From positions 16,593,537 through 16,657,536 of the forward strand of contig NC_064767.1 of assembly GCF_011397635.1 (NCBI RefSeq): a stretch of DNA of 64,000 nt. The letters run 5' to 3'. A model generated the notes under the pieces. The model ran no database searches and was not told the DNA's origin. It saw nothing but the letters and a program-made list of their open reading frames with translations. The DNA comes from Epinephelus fuscoguttatus (taxonomy: Eukaryota > Chordata > Actinopteri > Perciformes > Serranidae). This document shows positions 24,501-36,500 of the stretch, in pieces (position 1 is the first letter of the stretch; every line of letters starts with the position of its first letter). The translations under genes and the position numbers were made by a program.

Positions 24501-27500
24501 AACAGTTGGTTGTCAACTGTTATTCGATATTAGCAAATAAAAACAAATCTTTATGTCATGATAAGAGTGGTAACACAGGTTACAGAGGCTATTGTGCACA
24601 GATATAAATACAGGTGTGCGAGATTGAGATTTTGGCTTGCCCTTTTGTTGTGCGTTTCAAAAAAGTTTGAAAACCACTGAGTTACAGTCGTAAGAGTGAC
24701 TATTCTGGTTTCGCTCCTCAATTGTAGTAGACAAGTAGAGAATTCTGGTCTTAATCATATCTAACAAGCAAAATCTTGACCATGACCTTATGTGTATCAA
24801 TTTAAGGCTCCCTGATACAAAAGAGCATTGAGAACCACTGACTGTATTACTCTTTTCAATCATGGCTGCTTGTTGATTGGTGTTGCATCATGCTGCTGCC
24901 ACCTCTGATGTGTCCTTTCTGTTTGGGAATAGGTCTATTTATTAAGGCTGCACTGAATAGTTTGAAGCTTCAAAGCTTTGTTCATAAAGTTGACATTTGA
25001 ATTCTGAATCAACATTTGAACAGGGATATCCGAAATGCTGATATATAAAAACTTATTTGGCCGATAACCGTTATTGATATATCCCTCTTTTTACCCACCT
25101 AATTAGTGATCATCAAGTCTCTTCTGTAGTGGAATTAACATCATATTACGCATGTAAACTCTTATCGTGATGACGCACCAGCAGATGGAGACATGAAATA
25201 CATACTTTTCACTGTATGTGATATTTATTCATTGTGCAAAATAAGAAAAAGCATGTTTGCTGATTCTGATGGTTCATTTTAAAGCCGATACCGATGATGC
25301 GCCGATAGTACAACATCCCTACATTTGAATGCTGCGCAGCTTATTCCCCCCATGTTCATTCATTCTGTTTAAACCTTGTCTTTATGCTGCAGATAAAGTT
25401 TAGCTTACACTAATATTATTACTATTAAACTATTTGTAGAAATAGCATCCAGTTGTGGCTGCGCTGCGTAGGTTTGTTTCTGACTTGTATGATCCAAACA
25501 TTTCAACACTGTTACCAAGGTTACAGCTCCTGTGTTTTCTACAACGAGTGAATACTGGTCACACCTAACGTCTGCACCAAACAGTTCAGATTTCAAAACA
25601 ATTTAATTTAAAATGTTCTGACTTTTTTTAAATGCCATTTCTCTTGATTGTATTATAATGCTGCTATAAGCCTGAGGGTGTGATCATTATTTCATCACTG
25701 TTTATGCCCTTATTGGATCAGCCTGCTGTCTACATGTATTTATACTGACAAAACTGACGGGTTGTATTCAATAAAAAAGTGGATTAAATTTGAAAAATAT
25801 CTAATCTGATGAATCACTTTATTCAAGTTGAGGATTTTGTTTAACGTGATGACATCATAAAATATGACGACAGACATTTGAAGCACATGAAAACCTCGAC
25901 AGAAGCTTCAAAGGTCATTGGGTGCAGCCCTCCCCGAGCCCATTCAGATGATTTCTTACTGTTTGTGCCTCCCTTTCAGATCCTGACTCTCAATATGTCT
26001 TTCACAAGTTTCACATCAGGTCCAAAAGTCTGTCCCACAAAAACCTTTAATTTAAAGATGTCCGACGAGCCTTTGGGGAATTCTGAGGTGTGTTTTTCAC
26101 TTTTCTCTGACACCTCGTAGACTAAATGGAGCAACGCCTGCGAGCTAGTACAGGCCGTCAACTCAAACTGCACTGATTCATACATATGTGTCATACCTCA
26201 CTCTCCATAGGTCATCTACAGAACACACCCTCTAAACTTAGCGGCCTATTTGAGCTGCAGAAATTTCCCTCTGCCTCGTCAATGCTGCCTGCTCTTTCAG
26301 CGTCACCTCCACCCCAAAATCAACCTGCAGGTCCAAGATGGGGGGCAGCAGGCATGTAATCATCACCTCCCAACACCTCATGCAAACATATCTGCAGAGT
26401 CCAGAGGCCAAACTCTAACTATGTTCTGCTGTGAAAATAAACATTTCAAATATTATTTGTATGAAATGATTATCAGATCAGCCAAACAAATAATAAACAC
26501 ATTAAATAAGCATGAAAATAATCATTAGCAGCAGCCCTTGTCTTTCGTGTAGCCACTGCAGTGCAGGCGTAAAAAAGTAAAACTCTCGTTATTGTGAAAG
26601 AGCTGATGTCAGAATCAGTCGTAAAACTGGAAAACAACATTATTAGATATGACGTGCTGAAATTGTAAAAGCCAGAGTCTGACCACATGTCCTGACCAGC
26701 TGTTACCCCTCCGCTCCAGAACAAACCAATAACGCCGCCTAAAATGGCCAGAAAGGATTTGGCTGCTGGACAACACACACACACACACACACACACACTG
26801 CAGATGTATTCAAAAAGAGCTGCTGATGCTGACTGACATCTGGACATCAGCGAGTGGCTGAAGCGGTCACCATAATGAGAACAGACAGGCTGTTTCATTC
26901 TGGTGGAGAGAAAACTACTCCACATAAACTGGATGAACCTCTACGCTCAATTAGAATATAAATATAATTTTTATACACACAGTTGCCGCAGATCCAGACC
27001 AGTGCAAACACAAATCACATCCACACACTCATGAATATAAATGCATGTACCTAGTTAGTCTTGTCACATACATACAAATGATAGGTAATCTCCCGCTGTG
27101 CTTATCACTTCCAACAAACAAATCAAAAACCTGCTTTCTCCCTCTGCCGGAATCAATCAACTCTGCTCCCTTCTCACACAAAAATCTGTTTTTTTTTTTT
27201 TTTTTTATCACAAACTAAGCATTAAAAGGAGCTCAAATAACAACATCCTGAGTCTCATTTAAATGGAGCAATCTCTCCATTACACTTTCTCTGCCTCCTG
27301 TCAACAAAAGCACTGTAATTAATATTTCTAGGAGAGAAAGAGAGGGAGAGAGATTGAGAGGCTGAATCAATTATCCGGTATCCGGTTTTGTCAACAAGCC
27401 TGGAAGCATGACAACTCCAAACTGAAGCTCGGAGGTTAGTGAAGGAATCTAATAGAGTGTGATTACAAAAGAAATCAAATCAAATGGGCCGTGACAGAAA

Positions 27501-30500
27501 CGAGCACACAAACACATACGTGTACAGTAAACATATGGGTGTATATAAACATACAGTACACACGCTGATTAATGCGGCGTATACTGTCGGGAGTGACTCA
27601 CCTTATAAATGTTGGCTCCAGAGGGTTTGGGTGGAGGCTTGCGCTGTGGGGTGGGCCTGTACATGGACTGATTCCTGATGGGGCTGGTCGGCCTGTTGGC
27701 CTCCACAGATCTATAAGCACGATACAAGCAGGGTTTCCATTATCAGGTAATTAACTTTGCTTTTTTTTTTTTTTTCTTAACCAGAAATGCAGCTGAAGTC
27801 AAACATATTTAAATCTCTCTGCTCATAATGTCCAGTGAAACTAAGGGTGTTTTCACATTTAGTCCTTTTTAAACAAACCAAACTCAGTCCTCTTAAAGTG
27901 CACCCAGTTCACTTGAAAGAGGACTCAGTTCTCTCTCTGGTCCACTTCAGCTCTGATGGGGCCTCAGTCCTCTTTCTGTTCATACATATTTATACTGACG
28001 TAGTTTATTTTATTTATACTTTGACACGGCACTGCAGTGCGGTTATGAAGCCCCTCGCTTTCAGATGAACTTAAAATTGGAGGAAAACCTGAGTGTTTCT
28101 GAGCTGTAGACTGTTGCCATTTGTTGAGTTCTACACTCCACATCTGGAGATGCACAATATCTTCATGGACCAAACTACTCCTCGTCCTGCGTCCTTGCAA
28201 TTGTTACAGGCCGACGTGGTTTCATCTTATTTTCAGATGGCATGTGATCTAAAGGGCTAAGAGCAGAGTGAATCTAGAGTGCTTTGTGTTCACAATGCAT
28301 AGGTTAAGCCAACGGCACTGCGGACTTGGAGCGAACAGTATGGTGGCCTGAGTTTGGTTCACTTCAAAGGGGTCTGAGTTCTCTTCAAGTGTTCACATAT
28401 GCCCAAAAAATACTGGCTCACCACTCTGAGTCCATTTAGAGTGCTGAAAAGGACCAAGTGTGAAAACACCTTGCATTGTTTTCTATTGGAATGTCCTCAC
28501 TGACCTTGAGCCGAACTTCTGTCGGATGCCCTGTTACTAGTTTTTCCGAATGTTCGCTTTGAGCGCACCGCAATGGACAAAGAACCGCTGATTTGTGAAG
28601 TTAAAATGAAGGGTTAGGTAGACAATACCTTCTTATTTTACTACAAAAAGCTAAACTTAGAAGAATTATCCTGGAAACGCTTTTTTTTCCACCTGGCAAA
28701 CCTTTTGTTTCTCCTACAGAGCCCCTAAAGTCCCATAAGGTGATATTTTCTATAATAACAGGCTAACTTGTTCCCACAGGATAATGAACTTGTACGCAGA
28801 AAATAAAAAATATCAACTTTAGGGGGCTCCATATATTCCACCTGATTCACATATTTCATCTACAATGCAATGCAGGACTTTCCTAAAACACAATTTATAA
28901 ACTCATACAGAAGTAATTCCTTTCAATCATCGCTTATGACCTCCTAGAACTGTGTAGCAGTGTATTTATCTGCCCTCTGTCTATATTTTCCTAATTTTCT
29001 GTGCTCAGGATGTTAATGGACGTGTACCCCCACAGTCCAACACATAGCGAGGGGAAAAGCCAAATGACACTAAGTCTGGGGTTAGTTTTTACTTTTGGCA
29101 GTGAGCGTGTTAATAAAGAGTAACTGAAAACCTAACTGAGATTATCCTGGAAAGAAACTTTTATTTTTGCTCTTCAGTCATAAACACAGGAGAGAAAATA
29201 GTTTAGATCACACTTGCAGGATGGATCACCAAAATTTTCGCTTGCCTCCAAGACCTCACTAATTTGGGGTATATTCACAGCATTTAAGTGTGTTTCTCTG
29301 CTAATCATAATAGAAAATATTGGCCTGTTTTTACCCTGTGATTAAAATGATCACTCATATCAACAAGAACTTAACAGCTTCAGAAGAAAAAACAAAGTTG
29401 AGGAACATGTGAGTCAGACCGTGATGACCGTTGGTGTGTTGCTTGTTTATGTTGCCAGGCCACTGTCAGTCAAACATGATCAAACCATAACCCACACAGT
29501 CCTAATGACGCACAGTAGCTGGGTGTTTGAGCGTTTAGCTCTTCATAGATGTTATCTAATGGTGTGTTTTTTCCAACCTTAACTTTGATCCTTGCTTCTT
29601 TAGTCATGAATGATTAATGTTATAGAGAAATACTTCAATACCAAGTTTTCGAGGGCTTTAAAGGCCAAAAATATAGTTTGTTTGAACATATATACGTATA
29701 TGTTATATTTAGAGAGCATCTCTGGTACATTCACATATGATGTATAATCACAAACACTGCAGATTTTTGTGGGTTTTTCTGTATTTCTCAGCTGATCATA
29801 ACTAAAAATACAGACTTGTTTTTCCCTGTTTATAAATATTACTCATATAAACAACAGTTTCAGATAAGTTCACTCTTAACCTTTGAAACAGTGCTTTGAT
29901 CAAGCAAGAGAAATCATTTAGCTACACAAAAACAAGCATTTACATTATTTGTCTAATGTTATGTAGAGGCACCCATGATAAAATATTAAAATATATTAAT
30001 AAAGGGACTTGTGTCATTGAAAGATAAGGTGTAGGTGCCACACTGTAAGATGTAAGTTACAGTGAAAAGGTTTCAAATCAGTGACTTTCAGCTATGAAGG
30101 AACAGTGTGTAAGATTTAGGGGGATTTAGTGACATCTAGTGGTGAGGATTTCAGATTGCAACCAGCTGAAACTTCTCCGGGTTAGAATTTCTTCAGTGTT
30201 CTTGTTCAGAAGGTTTTTGGCCAAATTATCCGCAGAGGTCTCTTCTCTCCAAAACAAGTGGACTCGGTGATTGAAACCAATATAAACACTGACTAAAGCA
30301 GTTTTAAGTTACAAATCAGCATTTCTCCGATGTTGTGCGGCACGTTGCAGACAGGCTGTTTGCCCAGCACCTCCTAACATGTGGTAACCTCTTTTCTTTT
30401 CTCTTATAACTTAATGTGTGCTCACCTTGATTCTCTGATAAGTTAATTTCCTTGTACCGTATTCACAAAGTTTCCTGGTACTAAGAGCTGCTCCTAGTGA

Positions 30501-33500
30501 TGAAATTCTAAGAAAATTCTCAGACATTTTCTAAGAATTTCCCCTTAAAGTTAAGACTAAGTCCTTGTACAGATTATTCGCAAAGCATCTTAGACCTTGA
30601 GAGAGCTCCTAAAGTGAAAAACTATTAGCTATTAACTACTAGGAGCAGGGAGGAGGACTTTTATGGGATTGAAGAGTTTCTTAATCAGAGGAGAAAATGG
30701 CAGAAACACAAAGAGGTCGGAGAAATATTCTCCAAACGCTGGGTGACAGTGATTAAATGATGCAGCATTTTTTCCTAAATATATCATTATGAAAATAATG
30801 TGGGTTGCACAGGGTAGTATACACAGTAAAATCAGACTATCAGCGTTTACATAGGTTACTTAATGGCTTTGCAATCTTTGCAATAAGCTTCTGCCACCGG
30901 GGACGAATTTTCGTGGAAAAAATCTGCTTTACGACAGGAAATGCGTCATGTATTGCCAAACTGGTCGGTCAGCCAATCAGAGACTGGAACTGGTCCTTAT
31001 GAGGAACTGGCCGGGGCATGAGATGCTTAAATCACAAGCACAATGGCAGACGGACAAAGTTTGGAAACAAGTGAAAAACGGCCTCCCAAAAGAAAACGAG
31101 CTAATCTGTGTGAGGAGGCGAGGATGCACAAAAAGGAGAGTGATAAAAGAAGAGGAAAACAAGAGTAAACCTCAGTCAGGTGTTCAAGAGATCGAGGGAG
31201 CTCCGTGACCAAAGAGGCTTCAACACCGATGTCCAGCTAGCTTTCTTTCTAATGGATCAGTAAGTAACACGGCTAAATGTTAACTAGCCGAGAGAGCAAC
31301 CTGAGACCGGGTAGCGAGTGTTGGTTGGCTGACATCCTCGTTGCCATTCTACGGCAGCCCTCGCGCGTCGGGGTTCCATTCCCCTGTCGGGAGTTATTTT
31401 TCAACAGTCACCGGCTCACTATACATTATCCCTTACATGTCTACTGTTGTTTGAACTGATACTGTGCATATTGGTATCATTTACTGTGAGCTGTTTGAAC
31501 TGATACTGTGCATATTGGTATCATTTACTGTGAGCTGTTTGTACTGGTACTGTGCATTCTGCTATAATTATTTGCATTACTATTTATTTTTTTCTTCAGA
31601 TAAATCTGACAATTGTTGCTCAGTCTCTTTATTCATTTATTTAGTAGAGTGTCCACACACCTTCTCATTCTACATATACATAGAGTGGTGGCTTTACAGC
31701 CTACATTTTATTGATTATCTCTGATCCCCACGGTCAATTTGGTCTTTGCGACAGTGCGAGCAACACTGCTGACGCTAGGTGGCGCCAAGCTAAAAAAACA
31801 AAAAAACAAATCCTATCTGTTGCCTCTTTAAATCGTGCGGGGATAATACCAAATGTAATAATGCTATAATGCCAGAAATAAAATGATCACAGTACTAAGA
31901 AAGGGGAAAAATGCAACAGTGCAGCAGTGATGACTTGAGTCTGTCTCAACCTTCCATCAGCAGAGCAATCACACTAACAATGACAACACTTTCACAGTTA
32001 GTTCATTTCATTTCCACTGGGTGTTTCCACTGGGTGTTGCAAGCTCACAAAAGGACAACCAATCACACCTGTTAAAATAATGCGTCATCCCTAGCAACAG
32101 GGTCAACCACACCCCCTCAGTAAGGTAGAAGTCTCTGTCCCTTCCTTGCTCAGAGTTGCTCTGAGAACTTTCCCAAATCACTCCTAAGTTAAGACTCCTT
32201 ACTAAAAATGTATAGCTTAGTTAGGAGCTCTCTGTTCTCAGAATGTTTGTGAATACGACCCCAGATGTTTAGGGGGGTTTTAGCAAGAGCAGAGGTATAA
32301 AATTTTAATTAATTTAACCTTTATTTAACCAAGAAGGGTCCCATTGAGTTACAGTAACTCTTCTTCCAGGGAGTCCTGGCCAAGACATGAGTAAAAACAC
32401 TGAATGAAGCAGTTTTACTTTAAGAAAAATCTGTGTCTGTCTGACACTTATTGTCGTGGAGGGGCTGCCAACTATGGTAGCTGACGTGAAAACTTGAATG
32501 GCCCTATTTACAGCCAGTGTTTGGTTTGTCTCTTCTGGGCTACTGTAGAAACATGACGGTGCAACATGGCAGACTCCATGGAAGAGGACCCGCTCCCTTT
32601 GCAGATAAAAATGGCTGATTCTAAGGTAACGAAGGCAAAACGATTCTTATTTCAGGTGATTACACGCTCAAGGAAACATACTTATATTTAATTACGTTTC
32701 TGCGAATTCATCCCCCTAAACCCCACACACTGGACCTTTAACTTGTGGTCCAGTAATCTAAATTTCTACATTTCCAGCCTCATGACATAGACTGAGCCAC
32801 AATCAAACTGGCTCTGTGTGTGTTTCGTGAAGAGAAATGTCACCTGAGTTTCTCCAGCGTGCTCTTCTTATTGGTGAAGAGGAGGCGCAGCAGAGTCTTC
32901 CTCTTCAGAAATATGATGACGGTGGTTACCAGGAGGCTGACCAGGGTAACCAGGATTGCCACAGTAATGACCACACTGTCGGCTGATGCCATATATGACA
33001 ACACGCACATTAATACACACACACGCACATCTACAGCACAGAATGACAGGACATGACGCAAAGACCGTTACAGCTAGGCCACGGTCAGCAGCACACTTTG
33101 TGATTCACATTTATCTGTTCTTCACTCTGAGGACTAAAATTCATTTTCTCCCTCTGTTAAAGCTGCAGACTGCACACAGTGTAATGTATTGCTGTGTGGA
33201 GGGGGAGTTGTGTTGTTCTAGGAAAGTTACACTCCAGTCCAAACCACACATCAATCCAGCACTGACTCTGCAAGAAGGAGATGTCTAGATGAGTGAGGAT
33301 GGATATTAAATTGTCCACCCTACCTGCCAGTCTCATTGGCCCGCTGTCGATGCTCCCACCGAAGCCCGCTTTCTCACAGAGCGGAGGGGCCCAGTGTGCT
33401 TCACAGTGGCAGTTCTTCTTATTGTTGCACACCTGCAAACAAAGCAGTTCTACTGTAAATTACATGCAATATTGATACTCCTCTTCTCCTGCATAAAACA

Positions 33501-36500
33501 GTATCAAAAGGCATTTGTATTCCCACCAGCTGGACTCCACATATAAATGATGTATGGGCCTGTTCACAAATAACAAGATGAAAACTCAATTGGTTTATTT
33601 TTCACAAATAAACCACTCTGATGCCGTTAGACTAAGTGGCTTCACTTGTGTGTGTGTGTACTGAGAGTAGTAATAGATAAAACATGTGCAAGGGAGAGTC
33701 CATCCTGTAAAGCCTCAGGTTTCCAGTGCTGAAGTTTGATCCAGGAGGATTCCCTGGCGAGGTAACACGGTCCAGCTGTCAGTTGGAGGGAGGGAGGTGC
33801 ACAGGGAGTTGTGCAGCTGTGGGGGATTTACATTTAGCACAGACGTGCAGTCAAGTGCCTTCCCTGCCTCCAGGCCACGGACACTCCTTCGCACCGGGTT
33901 GACGGGGTTAAGAGGCACTTGGGGGGGGGGAGACTCGGGGGGACTCGGAGGGAGGTATGACTTTAGGTGTGTGTGAGGGGAAAACACCAACACTTAATGT
34001 GAAATGCTAGCAGGCACTTAATTCCTCAAAATCCTGTTGAGCGGAGGATGCATACAAAAAACAATTATACGAGGCAGATTATATCCAAAATGCTAATTTG
34101 TAAAAGTAATTTCTGAGGGTATCTCGTATATTTGAAATGGTAATAAGATGGAACTGCAGTCAGTCACTGAATACTGTATGAGATGCTCACTCTGTCTCCG
34201 TCTTCAGTTTCTCACGTCATCATATCTGATATGTCAAACAAGATGACACTTCGCATTTAGATGTATTTATTTGTCGAAGGTGTCTATGGATATAAGGTAT
34301 GGAAAAGCAACAAATATAGACACCACTGTACCTACAGTCAATACATGCCCAGCAAGATAAAGTGAGTTGACTTGCAGGCAAACAGGATTCTTTAAACCCC
34401 CACAGTAAATTCAGATAATCACTACTTTTCCAGTCAGGTCTCGTACTGCGCGAGGTGTCTGAGAAAATGGCAGACAAATTGATTTGGCAGATATTTCTGC
34501 AGGGGCGAAGATGCAGCTCAAGTCCACGCTCTTAATGGGAAACCATTTCTCTATACCTCAATTCTCTTGCAAAGCACTTTCTATGTGATTATTTTTATTG
34601 CAGTGAGTCAATCAACTCGCAGCTTTGTTGCTGAGCATAAAAATGTTTTTTTTTTATTGATGGACTAATTTGGTTCAGGGGTCATTTACGAGATAATAAG
34701 AAAAAGTTTAAGATACAAGATGCAATTTTGAGGATCACAGGTTCGGTTTTCTCATTACAAATAATCTCTGCACCGTAAATTGCCATAACTGACGATGAGG
34801 GTTGGAGGTTACTGTAAGCTAAACTAGCCCCAGGTGAGCCTTTGATTCCAAAACCCAAACAACAAAATAAATAAAACATAAAAGCACCCGTGCTGAATTA
34901 TTGATAAGAAACACTAAGAGAGAAAGGTGATCATTTCTTGGCAGGAAGTGTTACTTTCCTACAGCTGTGGTCTCTCCCTGCAGAGCTGCACTGTATCTTC
35001 TCACCGTGCAGCCACAAGATGATGGACAACACCTTAAGTAGGCTATAAATGATGCTGTTAAATGGGATTGATTTAACCTCAGTGGGACAATGAAGATTGA
35101 TTGTGCAGAATAGGAGCATCTGCCATAACTCACAGACTGTAAATACACTGCTCTGCCACTGTGTGCAATTACAGGGCTGTAAGTCTTAATTCTGATCAGT
35201 CGGTCAAAAGTGACTAAATAGATAAATACAGGGTCCTTACAGAGATGCTGCACTGTTTTACAGGCTACAGTGTATAATCTAACACTAATATTGAGCTGGT
35301 AGGTACTTTGCACTCACCCCACGTCCATTGCACTTCCCAGAGCACTCATGCACACCAAAGACACTGACATTCTGGCACTGGCGATTCAGGCACACCTATA
35401 AAGAGGGAAGCATCATTAGGCATTTTTCAAGAAGTACAGAAATGAAGAGCCAAAGAAGATGAAGACAAAGACCAAGAAAAAGTGTCCACAGTTGGATCAT
35501 ATCGGTCTTGGATGTGCACTGGTTTAGTGGCAGGTGCATGACTGATGCCTGCTGCATGTAGATGCTGCACATCTACTCAGAGGAAAGACTACATTTGCAG
35601 GTTGTCTGATTTTGTGTATAATCAAAAATAACAATTTTAACTGAAAAAAATGACAGTCTTTAACCACTGCCTATTTGGTTCATCTTAGTTTTTACTGTTT
35701 GATGAAGTCATTTAATATCCCATTGATTTGAACTTTGTTTTGTAAAGGCCTGTTTATTTGGGAAATGTTTGTTTGGGGATTCTTGTTTTCATTTTTTAAA
35801 TGCGACAGTCAAGACAATCAGTTCATGGCGTCATTCTGCAACTCTACGCACATCCTGCAAATCAATCAAGTCTTAAACCAACCGAAGCACCCTAGATCAT
35901 GAAACAGTGAGTCAAATTAAACCAAAGACAGTTAGTTCATCATATCTCCCGTTATGGCACCTGAGGGCGGCTATTTCTGAACTTATTTGGAAGCCGCAAT
36001 ATTACCCATACTATCACAGATGCTGGCTTTGAACTTTGCACTCTTAACCCAGAGGACACGACGTCCATAATTTCCAAAAACAATCTGAAATGTGGACTCG
36101 TCAGACCACAGGACACTACTCCACTTTGTGTCAGTCCAGCTCAGATTAGCTCGAGCACAGAGAAGTTAGGAGTGTTTCTGGATGTTGATATATGGCTTTC
36201 ACTTTGCATGAAAGCGTCCTAACTTGCATTTGTCAATGCAGCGACGAACTGTGTTTACTGACGGTGCTTTGCCAAAGTGTTCCTAAACCCATGTAGTCAT
36301 ATCCTCTATACAGTCGTGTGTGTTTTTAATGCAGTGCTGTCTGAGGTATCAAAGGTCAAGGGCATTCAATGTTGGTGTTCAACCTCACCCCTTACGTGCA
36401 GACATTTTTTACATTTCTCCAGATTCTCTGAATCTTTTGGTGATATTATGGATTGTAGATGGTTAAATTTTTAAAGTCTTTAGCAAAGCAATTGTGTATT

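Larger units (their letters stand above)
30456..32261. mobile_element. PIF/Harbinger-like element nested in 30097-32738
   Basis: The ends ccgtattcacaaag and (inverted) gggtcgtattcacaaac match, and similar ends occur on the 62683 element. The interior holds the exon-like remnant at 31043-31259. The class is inferred from end sequence and size. No intact DDE nuclease was seen, so this copy is non-autonomous. Confidence 0.6.
30097..32738. mobile_element. Teleost DNA transposon (TIR aacagtgtgtaag) split by a second element
   Basis: The left end carries aacagtgtgtaagatttagg and the inverted right end ccagtgtgtggggtttaggg. Internal blocks gacatctagtggtgagg, tttggtttgtctcttctggg and ggaagaggacccgctccctt belong to a repeat I recognise from many teleosts. 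The element at 30456-32261 sits inside, and another repeat (ttatttaaccaagaagggtc) lies at about 32315-32390. Confidence 0.7.

Noticed and set aside
26473..26925. 150-codon minus-strand open frame
   Set aside because: It runs through the CA microsatellite (a VCVCVC stretch), has no family resemblance and no exon borders in phase with adam12.
33715..33993. Proline-rich minus-strand frame that could be an adam12 tail exon
   Set aside because: It lies upstream (5') of the EGF and transmembrane exons, which is the wrong place for a cytoplasmic exon, and comes from G/C-run sequence.
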